Source: Candidatus Altimarinota bacterium (GTDB taxonomy: Bacteria > Patescibacteriota > Gracilibacteria > UBA1369 > LOWO2-01-FULL-3). From it: a DNA stretch of 12,870 nt. The position numbers were made by a program, and so were the translations under genes. The notes beneath the pieces are model-generated. The model was not told the DNA's origin and did no database searches. It saw only the letters and a program-made list of their open reading frames with translations. The stretch covers positions 1 through 12,870 of the forward strand of contig JAOZTS010000026.1 of NCBI GenBank assembly GCA_029939035.1, given 5' to 3'. Each line of letters opens with the position of its first letter. Positions within the stretch are counted from its first letter, which is position 1. Below are positions 1 to 5,759 of this stretch, one piece after another.

Positions 1-1
1 T

Positions 2-1315
2 GAAAAGGGTGAAGAAGAGCTTGATTTGAAAGAAGCGACTGATGAAGTTTTAGAAGAAATCCTTGGTGAAGATATGGAGGATATTGATATGTTTGAGCCT
101 GAACTAGAAGTGGATGATGATGCGGAAGAGTTGGTTGAAGAGGATGTCGAGGACGTAGACGAAGAGGCTGTTGAGGAAGAAGTTGAACTTGAAGAAGAGA
201 AGACTGAACTTGAGAAGGAAGTTGAGTTCGAGGAAGAGGCGGTGGAAATTCTGGAGGAATTAACTGTTGAGGAAATTGTAACTTCTGGAGTTTCAGAAGT
301 TGTTGAAGCTTCTATTACTGGTTCTGTGAGGGCTGCAATTGAGGTGGGGGATGCGGTCGAAGTTCATACAGATAAAGGAGTTTATGTTGTGGAAAATGTG
401 GAAGATATCGTGGCGATTATCGAAGAACTTGATGAAGATGAACTTGAAAAAGTTGATCTGGATAATGATGGAATGAATGATATTGTACAGATGAACCGTG
501 GACTTCCATTGTTCAATTCTGATCCTGATGGCGATGGAATCCCAACTTCTGTCGAAGTTTATTGTGGCTGGGACGCACTAAATATGGATTCACTAGATGA
601 TAATTTGGCAAATACCAAGGTTGCGAATTTGCAAGGAAATACATTTGGAAATGTTCCTGCAATTCGAGCGTGTGGAGGGGAGGGAAGCTTGGTTGATGTA
701 GTTCTGTTTGATGTTGGTGAAGTGTTTGGTGACGAAAAATTTGAGTCAGAGGAGGAGTTGACTGATAAATTGGTAGTGGGAATGAGAAATGCTGATCAAC
801 AATACGCCGGTTCTATGATGATGGATGAGTCAAACCAAGGTGTTCTGTTACCACTTGATGAAATTGAAGATGGTAAATACATCGTAATGCTTACTGGTGA
901 GGATGGAGTTGAACATCTTTCTACTTTGTCTGTTAAAAATGACAAAGTTCCTGCAGCAGCAGAAATGAGAATTGGTTCAAAAGGTTTGAGACTAGGATTT
1001 GTGACTGGAAATACTCTATATCTTAGTGAGAGATCCGTTGCAGGATTCAATGTAGATTCGTATATAGGTTCGTTCCCTGGAGCGGCAGTTCCTGTGATTA
1101 CAGGTCAGATTGCTGATTTTGAATCATTGACTGTAGTTGCAACTTGGAAGAGTATAACGTATTCGTCTACTGCATTTACTGATGCTGGTGATGGAAGTTT
1201 TGAACTTGAAATCCCGGACAACTTACCGTCTGGAGCTCATGACATTATCGTTTATTTGCAAAATGAAAATGACGACCTGGTGAGCAGTGCGACGGTATTG
1301 CAGTTTATGAAATAG
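2..1315 (+). CDS. Acidic surface protein with calcium-type repeats, C-terminal part (5' end outside window)
   Basis: The reading frame is open to the left edge, so this is the 3' portion of a longer gene; the TTG at 26 is unlikely to be the start. Seen: the first 80 codons after that TTG hold 43 Glu/Asp residues. Two aspartate-rich motifs follow, DLDNDGMND (nt 455-481) and DPDGDG (about nt 521-538), which resemble thrombospondin type-3 or dockerin-like calcium-binding loops. Two cysteines flank the stretch after them (nt about 563 and 671) and could form a disulfide. The C-terminal ~200 residues are beta-rich and look like two tandem Ig-like domains, the last at about nt 1080-1312. Inference: an exported, calcium-stabilised cell-surface or adhesin-type protein. 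No signal peptide or anchor is visible here; both could lie upstream. The gene ends 3 bp before a convergent gene. Exact family not recognised. Confidence 0.75.
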   Translation, partial: EKGEEELDLKEATDEVLEEILGEDMEDIDMFEPELEVDDDAEELVEEDVEDVDEEAVEEEVELEEEKTELEKEVEFEEEAVEILEELTVEEIVTSGVSEVVEASITGSVRAAIEVGDAVEVHTDKGVYVVENVEDIVAIIEELDEDELEKVDLDNDGMNDIVQMNRGLPLFNSDPDGDGIPTSVEVYCGWDALNMDSLDDNLANTKVANLQGNTFGNVPAIRACGGEGSLVDVVLFDVGEVFGDEKFESEEELTDKLVVGMRNADQQYAGSMMMDESNQGVLLPLDEIEDGKYIVMLTGEDGVEHLSTLSVKNDKVPAAAEMRIGSKGLRLGFVTGNTLYLSERSVAGFNVDSYIGSFPGAAVPVITGQIADFESLTVVATWKSITYSSTAFTDAGDGSFELEIPDNLPSGAHDIIVYLQNENDDLVSSATVLQFMK

Positions 1316-1318
1316 AGA

Positions 1319-1822
1319 TTAGCTTAGAGCGTCTGCGATAGCTTTGCCGAACTTTTCGGCTGAACTTGGGCCGTTAGCGGTGATGATGTTGCCGTCGACT
1401 TCTACGTCGTTTCTTGTGTACTGTGCGCCTTTTGAGGTTAGTGTTTTTCCTTCTCCGTCCCAGCATGTGGATTTTTTGTCTAGGAGTAGGCCTGCGTTTG
1501 CGAGGATGACTGGTGCGGCGCAGATGGCGCATGTTGGTTTGCCGTTTTCGTAGAATGTTTTTGCGATGTCTTGAAGGTCTTGATTTTCGAAGAATTGATA
1601 GATGCCAGGACCGCCGATGAAGGCGATTGCGTCGTATTCTTCTGGATTGATTTCGCTGATCAGGACGTCGGTTTTGACTTCTAGGCCGAGTTTTCCTGTG
1701 GCTTGAGGTTGTGAGCTTGCTGTTATTACGTCGTGCCCTGCTTGTTCTATTGCTGATTTGGAATCCGAGTACTCAATGTCTTGGAAATCGTTTGGTGCGA
1801 TGATTGAAAGTACTTTTGCCAT
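1319..1822 (-). CDS. DJ-1/PfpI family protein
   Basis: A 167-residue protein of normal length for the single-domain DJ-1/PfpI superfamily (class I glutamine amidotransferase-like fold). Seen: a nucleophile-elbow motif AICAAPVILANAG places the reactive cysteine at Cys101, with a second cysteine at 98. The conserved acidic partner is probably Glu17 in DFQDIEYSD. The GGPG turn is at 70-73. Members act as glyoxalase III or deglycase-type enzymes, proteases or redox chaperones; sequence alone does not decide. It is the last gene of the NUDIX-desulfurase-DJ-1 group, starting 10 nt after the desulfurase stop, so probably co-transcribed. No Shine-Dalgarno motif precedes the ATG. The gene converges on the surface-protein gene with only 3 bp between stop codons. 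Confidence 0.88.
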   Translation of the reverse strand: MAKVLSIIAPNDFQDIEYSDSKSAIEQAGHDVITASSQPQATGKLGLEVKTDVLISEINPEEYDAIAFIGGPGIYQFFENQDLQDIAKTFYENGKPTCAICAAPVILANAGLLLDKKSTCWDGEGKTLTSKGAQYTRNDVEVDGNIITANGPSSAEKFGKAIADALS

Positions 1823-1832
1823 GGTTTTGGGG

Positions 1833-2969
1833 TTAAGTATTTCGAAGTTTTTCTATAATTTTTGGAAATGTTTCGATGACGTAGTCGATATCTTCTTCAG
1901 TTGTTTGTTTTCCTAGCGTTATGCGTAGGGAGCTGAGGATTTCTTTGTTGTCGAGGCCGATTGCTTCGAGTGTTTTGGATGGTTTTTCGCTGCCCATGTT
2001 GCAAGCGGCTCCTGTTGATACAAAAATGCCAGCTTCGTCTAAGTGAAGCAGTATTTCTTGGGCGTGGATACCCGGAATTGTGATGTTTATGTTGTTTGGG
2101 AGTCTATTTTCGAGTGGTCCGTTTAGGTGCGAGCGTGCAATTTTCCCAAGTAGAGCGTCTAAGAGTTTGTTGCGCAGAGCTTTTACTTTTTTGTTGTCTC
2201 TTTTTTCTGTGAGTTCGAGTGCTTTTGCGAAGCCGACGATGAGGGGAGTGTTGTGGGTTCCTGCTCTTAGATTGTATTCGTGTGTGCTACCGAAAATTAT
2301 TGGTTCAATTTTGACTTCTTTGTTTATGTAGAGAACGCCGATACCTTTTGGACCGTAAATTTTTGAGCCGTTTATGGTCATCATGTCGACGTTTAGAGCT
2401 TTTGTGTCTAATGTTGCAGCTCCAGGGATTTGGCAGGCGTCTGTGTGAAAGTATGCCTGATGGTCGCGGAGTATTTCTCCTATTTCTTTTATTGGTTCAA
2501 TGGTTCCGATTTCGTTGTTTGCGTACATTACTGATACTAGAATTGTCTCTGGTGTTAGTGCGTTTTTGATGTCGTCGGGATTTACGAATCCTTCTTTGTC
2601 TACGTCTAGGTAGGTGACAGTGAATCCTTCTTTTTCGAGTTGTTCAAATGGTCTTCGGACAGAGGAGTGTTCGATTTTCAAAGTAATTAGATGATTTCCT
2701 TTGTCTTTATTTGCTCTCGCTGTGCCGAAAATCGCGAGATTGTTTGCTTCTGTGGCAGTTCCACAAAAAATTACCTCTCTGGCTCTGCAGTTGAGGATTT
2801 TCGAAGTTGTTTCGCGTGCGTCGTCGATCGCTATTAGAGATTCTTTACCTTTTGTGTGCAATGCTTCTGGGTTTCCGTACTTTTCTGTGAAATAGGGGAG
2901 CATTGCGTCCAGAACTTCTGGATCAATTGGTGTTGTAGCTGCGTTGTCGAGATATATTTGAGGTGTCAT
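1833..2969 (-). CDS. Cysteine desulfurase (NifS/IscS family, PLP-dependent)
   Basis: Removes sulfur from L-cysteine to give alanine and an enzyme persulfide, used for Fe-S clusters, tRNA thiolation or thio-cofactors; cytoplasmic. Seen in 378 residues: N-terminal YLDNAATTP, His101 in EHSSV, Asp177 in FHTDACQ, PLP lysine Lys203 in INGSKIYGPKG, catalytic Cys323 in STGAACNMGSEKPS, and Arg349 in SSLRITLG. The residue before the PLP lysine is Ser, where IscS has His; this also occurs in many relatives. The start codon overlaps the NUDIX stop as ATGA (2966-2969), indicating translational coupling. No IscU/SufU scaffold or thiouridylase gene lies in the window, so the sulfur acceptor is unknown. NifS, IscS and SufS assignments cannot be separated here, so no symbol is given. 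Confidence 0.95.
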   Translation of the reverse strand: MTPQIYLDNAATTPIDPEVLDAMLPYFTEKYGNPEALHTKGKESLIAIDDARETTSKILNCRAREVIFCGTATEANNLAIFGTARANKDKGNHLITLKIEHSSVRRPFEQLEKEGFTVTYLDVDKEGFVNPDDIKNALTPETILVSVMYANNEIGTIEPIKEIGEILRDHQAYFHTDACQIPGAATLDTKALNVDMMTINGSKIYGPKGIGVLYINKEVKIEPIIFGSTHEYNLRAGTHNTPLIVGFAKALELTEKRDNKKVKALRNKLLDALLGKIARSHLNGPLENRLPNNINITIPGIHAQEILLHLDEAGIFVSTGAACNMGSEKPSKTLEAIGLDNKEILSSLRITLGKQTTEEDIDYVIETFPKIIEKLRNT

Positions 2970-3508
2970 TGTTGTTCTAAGTGTTTTTTTGCTAATAAAA
3001 TTCCTGTTACAGAAGCCATATCTTTGATTTTCTTTTCTTCGATGAGTTTTAGAGCTTCCTTGAATGGAGTTGTAAGGACTTCTAGGTCTTCGTTCTCATC
3101 CAATGTTGGTTCTTGAGTTTTTTTTGCGTTAAATCCGATGAAGAAATGAATATTGTTGCTCATTAGTCCGGCTGATGAATACACTTCCTGCATTTTTTCC
3201 ATTTTTTCGACCTTATACCCGGTTTCTTCCAATAATTCTCTGTGAGCGGCTTGTTCGATATCGGTTTCGTAGTCTTCTATGTAACCTGCAGGGATTTCGA
3301 TGTCTGTATTTTTGACTGGATGTCGATATTGATTCACCAAGACAACTTCGTTTTCAGGAGTTAGTGCAACGATCACAGCAACTGTGGGTCGATCGATTGT
3401 GTAGTATTCTTCTACAACACCTCCGTCACTTTTTTCACACTTATCTTTTGTGATTTTGAAAAAGTGGTTTTTGTAGGCGGTCTCGGATTTTAAAGTTTTC
3501 CATTTCAT
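2966..3508 (-). CDS. NUDIX hydrolase, ADP-ribose pyrophosphatase-like
   Basis: Likely hydrolyses ADP-ribose or a related nucleoside diphosphate derivative to AMP plus a sugar phosphate, with Mg2+. Seen: Nudix box at residues 75-98 of the 180-residue protein, starting with GYIEDYE and ending with RELLEETGY (Arg90, Glu91, Glu94, Glu95, Gly97). There is one extra residue between the first Glu and the Arg compared with the usual Gx5Ex7REUxEExGU. QYRHPV at 60-65 is typical of the ADP-ribose pyrophosphatase branch. I chose the ATG at 3508 rather than the in-frame TTG at 3544, because the latter adds a proline-rich tail encoded by the promoter itself. A sigma70-type -10 box ends 7 nt before this ATG, so the mRNA should be leaderless. 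First gene of the operon with the desulfurase and DJ-1 protein. Confidence 0.9.
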   Translation of the reverse strand: MKWKTLKSETAYKNHFFKITKDKCEKSDGGVVEEYYTIDRPTVAVIVALTPENEVVLVNQYRHPVKNTDIEIPAGYIEDYETDIEQAAHRELLEETGYKVEKMEKMQEVYSSAGLMSNNIHFFIGFNAKKTQEPTLDENEDLEVLTTPFKEALKLIEEKKIKDMASVTGILLAKKHLEQQ

Positions 3509-3515
3509 GGGTGGT

Positions 3516-3544
3516 ATGATAGGGGGGAAATGGGGGAGAGTCAA
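3516..3544 (-). promoter_or_regulatory. Sigma70-type promoter of the NUDIX-desulfurase-DJ-1 operon
   Basis: Reading the minus strand: -35 TTGACT (3544-3539), exactly 17 nt spacer (3538-3522), -10 TATCAT (3521-3516). Only 7 nt separate the -10 box from the NUDIX ATG, so transcription should start at or next to the A of the start codon. The spacer is C-rich, with a C6 run, which is unusual for this AT-rich sequence. The match is by eye; the start site is inferred. Confidence 0.7.
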
Positions 3545-3595
3545 TTTGGGGGAGATTGTGGAGAGTCATGGGTAGGGGGATCTAATTTGCGAATG

Positions 3596-3626
3596 GTAAA
3601 ATAGTAAAATTTTTGGACTATTTTAC
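3596..3626. repeat. Perfect 10-bp inverted repeat in the tRNA-Glu/NUDIX intergenic region
   Basis: GTAAAATAGT (3596-3605) and ACTATTTTAC (3617-3626) are perfect inverted copies separated by 11 nt. It lies about 52 bp upstream of the NUDIX -35 box and about 45 bp past the hairpin-rich element as read on the minus strand. It could be an operator for a dimeric regulator or an AT-rich terminator stem for minus-strand RNA; on the minus strand it is not followed by a T-run, which argues for a protein site. Function is unknown. Confidence 0.5.
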
Positions 3627-3670
3627 GTTTTGCAAAAAACACTTTATGTTTGCGTGCTTACAATTTGCTT

Positions 3671-3773
3671 CGGATCGTGATCCTCGCTATAGGACTAAGG
3701 GGAATCTCTCCCCATTTCTTCGAAACGGGGACCCCGAGATATGACCCTTTGGGCCTTCGAACCCTTTGGGTTC
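3671..3773 (-). ncRNA. Candidate structured RNA: cluster of hairpins (family not recognised)
   Basis: No gene fits this stretch. Seen in minus-strand order: GAACCC-AAA-GGGTTC (3773-3759), GGCCC-AAA-GGGTC (3755-3743), a long stem 3740-3704 built from ATCTC/GAGAT, TCCCC/GGGGA and TTTC/GAAA around a GAA loop, then GTCCT/AGGAT (3695-3680). The stems at 3743-3755, 3704-3740 and 3680-3695 each contain a pair that is G-U on the minus strand but A-C on the plus strand, so the minus strand folds better. The block at 3709-3713 can pair either with 3727-3731 or with 3699-3703, and GGATC/GATCC (3672-3683) competes with the last stem, so alternative folds exist. No clear own promoter was found. It is not a tRNA, tmRNA, 5S rRNA or SRP RNA by visible motifs. 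Boundaries are only those of the stems. Confidence 0.35.
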
Positions 3774-3793
3774 TCATCGGTCTTAACATGTTG

Positions 3794-3831
3794 AAAAACC
3801 ACCTCTACCTTTGGCAGAGCTGTTTTTTCAA
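3794..3831 (-). terminator. Rho-independent terminator after tRNA-Glu
   Basis: Immediately after the encoded CCA end of tRNA-Glu, the minus strand has CTCTGCC-AAA-GGTAGAG (3819-3803, one G-U pair), then GTGG and a T5 run (3798-3794). An A-run before the stem can pair with the T-run. On the plus strand the same hairpin is followed by T6 (3823-3828) but has an A-C mismatch, so bidirectional use is possible but weaker. Confidence 0.7.
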
Positions 3832-3906
3832 TGGTAGGGCCAAGGGGAATCGAACCCCTGTTTCCTGGATGAAAACCAGGTGTCCTAACCACTAGACGAT
3901 GGCCCC
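3832..3906 (-). tRNA. tRNA-Glu (anticodon UUC)
   Basis: Complete cloverleaf on the minus strand. Acceptor GGGGCCA (from 3906) pairs with TGGCCCT (3842-3836) with one G-U at the end. The D-arm contains TAGTGGTTAG. Anticodon stem CCTGG/CCAGG encloses loop TTTTCAT, giving anticodon TTC. The T-arm is AGGGG-TTCGATT-CCCCT, followed by discriminator A and a genomically encoded CCA (3834-3832). Its antisense explains the spurious small reading frames over this locus. A promoter lies just upstream and a hairpin/T-run terminator just downstream, so it is an independent unit. Confidence 0.97.
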
Positions 3907-3926
3907 ATGTTGTCAAAATTTCAAAA

Positions 3927-4277
3927 CTAGTATACTGAATTATCCTCGGTTGTCACGTAATTTTTTACTAATTCTTCTTCCATATCGTCAACTTTGTCGC
4001 TGGTTTCTATTTTCGAGGATGCAGTTGCTTGTGTGATTTTGGTGATCAATGCTGTGTTTTCGCTTTTTAGATGCTCGTTTTTGAGCTTTTGCTGTTCCAA
4101 TGTGTATCCTTTTTGTGAGCTGTCATTTGTTGCAATGAAGAAGCCAATACTTAGAGCAAAGATCATTAAACTTAGAGTTATGATGAGTGCTTTTATTGTT
4201 TTTTTAGCTTCGGCATGAATAGCTTCTTTTGGAGCTCTTGGTGTTCTTTGCCGATTTTTAAATAGGGGAGGGTTCAT
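3927..4277 (-). CDS. Small single-pass membrane protein with coiled coil, FtsL/DivIC-like
   Basis: A 116-residue protein. Seen: a positively charged N-terminus (about 1-27, rich in Lys/Arg), one hydrophobic membrane segment at about 28-49, then a predicted coiled coil at about 58-85 with heptad-like leucines, and an acidic C-terminal tail. The arrangement (cytoplasmic N-terminus, one helix, outside coiled coil) is that of the FtsL/FtsB/DivIC septum proteins, but no family-specific residue pattern was confirmed. It starts 4 nt after the RlpA-like gene's stop, so it is probably co-transcribed, and a wall-remodelling neighbour makes a division role plausible. Alternative: an unrelated small coiled-coil membrane protein. 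No Shine-Dalgarno motif before the ATG. Confidence 0.6.
   Translation of the reverse strand: MNPPLFKNRQRTPRAPKEAIHAEAKKTIKALIITLSLMIFALSIGFFIATNDSSQKGYTLEQQKLKNEHLKSENTALITKITQATASSKIETSDKVDDMEEELVKNYVTTEDNSVY
3929..3956 (-). promoter_or_regulatory. Probable promoter of tRNA-Glu
   Basis: Minus strand: -35 GTGACA (3956-3951), 16 nt spacer, -10 TATACT (3934-3929), predicting a start about 15 nt before the mature tRNA 5' end at 3906. It overlaps the last codons of the upstream membrane-protein gene. By-eye match. Confidence 0.5.
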
Positions 4278-4281
4278 TGGC

Positions 4282-5208
4282 TTAAGGGCTTGAAATTATT
4301 TCAACCTGAGCATTGATTACTCCTGTACTGTATGCCGCTATTTCTCCGAATGCAGCTTCTGATAGGTCAATGATTCTTCCTGGACCATAAGGGCCTCTGT
4401 CGTTGATTTTTACTTCAATAGATTTACCGTTTGCTAGGTTTGTAACATTTACCATTGTACCAAGTGGGAGTGTTTTGTGGGCTGCAGTCATTGCGTACAT
4501 GTCGAATATTTCTCCGGAAGCTGTAAAGTTTCCGTGTAATGCTGATCCGTAATACGTCGCTTTTCCGAAGAGGTATTGGTCTGAAGTTAGTGTTCTATAA
4601 ATGACTTCTGCAAGGTATCCGCGGCTCATGTCTTGGTTTGGACTAATTGTGTTTGTGGAATAGATGTTTACGATGCCTTCTGAGGCTGCATAAGCTGTGT
4701 AATCCACAAACCAGTCGTTTTCTGATGTGTCGTTGTAAAGATGTTCTGAATTGTCTTCTAGGAATGCGATGTCACCTAGAGATTCGAAAAGTATCTTTAG
4801 TGATTCTGCTAGAGTTACTGTTTGTGTTGGTTTAAAGCTTCCATCTGGAAATCCGTTTATTATTCCCTCATCTTTTGCTGCAGCAACGTAATTTGTGTAC
4901 CACGCTGATGAAGGTGTATCTGTGAATGGACGAGCTTCTTCGGCTTCATTTGCTTTGATTTCGCTGTCTTTGAAGAGTCCGCTTGCTATTGTTAGCATTT
5001 TCAACGCTTCTGCTCTATTTACGTCGTCGTATGGCTTGAACGTCCCATCGTCATATCCGTTCACGATTCCGAATTTTTCTAGATATGAAATTGAAACAAA
5101 ATATGGACTTCCTTCTTCAACATCAGAAAAAGCGCTTACAGATGTTGCAGAGAGTGCAAAAGACATTAAAAGGGTAGGAATGAGTAACAAACGAGTTAGT
5201 ATATTCAT
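4282..5208 (-). CDS. Secreted SLH-domain protein with RlpA-like double-psi beta-barrel (septal lytic transglycosylase-like)
   Basis: A 308-residue exported protein. Seen: signal peptide 1-26 (MNILTR, hydrophobic core, probable cleavage after SVSA); three SLH domains at about 27-78, 93-145 and 157-208 with the GxxNGxxDGxFxP pattern in the first two; RlpA domain at 213-305 starting FGKATYYGSALHG. The two residues needed by RlpA lytic transglycosylase of Pseudomonas, His in TAAHKTLP (244) and Asp in INDRGPYG (270), are both present. Known: RlpA cleaves denuded glycan at the septum; SLH domains bind wall-linked polymers. Inference: SLH domains replace the usual SPOR domain as the wall anchor. The ATG at 5208 is preferred because an upstream in-frame ATG at 5250 would put 14 extra residues ahead of the signal peptide. 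The third SLH repeat is degenerate. Confidence 0.88.
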   Translation of the reverse strand: MNILTRLLLIPTLLMSFALSATSVSAFSDVEEGSPYFVSISYLEKFGIVNGYDDGTFKPYDDVNRAEALKMLTIASGLFKDSEIKANEAEEARPFTDTPSSAWYTNYVAAAKDEGIINGFPDGSFKPTQTVTLAESLKILFESLGDIAFLEDNSEHLYNDTSENDWFVDYTAYAASEGIVNIYSTNTISPNQDMSRGYLAEVIYRTLTSDQYLFGKATYYGSALHGNFTASGEIFDMYAMTAAHKTLPLGTMVNVTNLANGKSIEVKINDRGPYGPGRIIDLSEAAFGEIAAYSTGVINAQVEIISSP

Positions 5209-5224
5209 GTTACTGGGATTATGA

Positions 5225-5268
5225 TTCGCTTCGCTCAGCTTAGCACTCATAAACGCGTTCGCTTCGCT
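5225..5268. repeat. Direct repeat TTCGCTTCGCT in the jag/rlpA gap
   Basis: Two exact 11-bp copies, 5225-5235 and 5258-5268, are 33 bp apart in a 70-bp gap that is much more GC-rich than its surroundings. The second lies inside an inverted pair ACGCG (5253-5257) / CGCGT (5271-5275), which could form a hairpin after jag. A lone -10-like CATAAT (minus, 5223-5218) sits 9 nt before the RlpA start but has no convincing -35. Confidence 0.6.
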
Positions 5269-5278
5269 GCCGCGTGGG

Positions 5279-5740
5279 TTATTTTAGTTTAATTGTTATG
5301 TACCTTTGATCACCTTCACCTTCGCTTAATGTTTCTAGGTCGTCATATCCTGGGCTCATACACAACATGTGTATTTTTCTTCGTAAATAAGGAGACATTG
5401 GTGGTAGTTTTTGTGGTCTTCCTGTTTTTCTAATGTAGTCGATTTTTCTTTCTGCTAGATTTAGAATGTTTTCTTCTTGCCGTTTTCTGTAATCATCCAC
5501 GTCTACCATGATATTGAATTGTTCATTTTGAGCCTTTTTCCAAATCAGAGTTTTCAAGATATGCTGAAGCGCTTGGATATTGTCGCCGTGATGTCCGATG
5601 AGCAAGCTAGGATTTTCGCTTTTAATATTGATTTCGAAGGATCCTTTATCTTCCTCACTTATTTCTATTTTTGAGTACTCTACTTCCAGTTTTTTCAGTA
5701 ATTCTTCGAGAGTCTCTTGTAAAATGTCTTCAAGGTCCAT
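5279..5740 (-). CDS. jag: Jag/KhpB-type RNA-binding protein (KH + R3H)
   Basis: A 153-residue single-stranded nucleic-acid binder encoded beside yidC in many bacteria (SpoIIIJ-associated protein). Seen: helical N-terminus 1-25; KH domain about 26-85 with the GxxG loop as GHHG (49-52); R3H domain about 86-153 with RxxxH as Arg120/His124 in SPYLRRKIH, ending SEGEGDQRYITI. The Jag_N domain found in many Firmicutes homologues is absent, so this is the short form. Known relatives bind RNA with KhpA and influence cell elongation and division. It starts 19 nt after the yidC stop and is the last member of the rpmH-rnpA-yidC-jag group. No Shine-Dalgarno motif; a TTATAA sequence just before the ATG might act as a -10 box but this is weak. 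Confidence 0.93.
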   Translation of the reverse strand: MDLEDILQETLEELLKKLEVEYSKIEISEEDKGSFEINIKSENPSLLIGHHGDNIQALQHILKTLIWKKAQNEQFNIMVDVDDYRKRQEENILNLAERKIDYIRKTGRPQKLPPMSPYLRRKIHMLCMSPGYDDLETLSEGEGDQRYITIKLK

Positions 5741-5759
5741 TTTTATAAGATTAAAGAAA

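Noticed and set aside
2966..2969. Possible UGA-as-glycine recoding, as in Gracilibacteria
   Set aside because: TGA forms the stop in ATGA overlaps for two gene pairs and ends ackA at its normal length, so UGA is a stop here.
3672..3683. GGATCACGATCC as the anticodon arm of a second tRNA
   Set aside because: No matching acceptor, D-arm or T-arm can be placed; the stem leaves only a 2-nt loop, unlike a tRNA.
3743..3810. Partial resemblance to a SAM-I riboswitch on the minus strand (AGAGGTGG, then GACCGATGAGAACCC)
   Set aside because: The AGAGGTGG is part of the tRNA-Glu terminator stem, GGCAACC and the closing P1 strand are missing, and the spacing is wrong.
3650..3916. Small reading frames of 81 (+) and 73 (-) codons over the tRNA region
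   Set aside because: They translate the tRNA-Glu gene (sense and antisense) and the hairpin stems; no start context or coding pattern.
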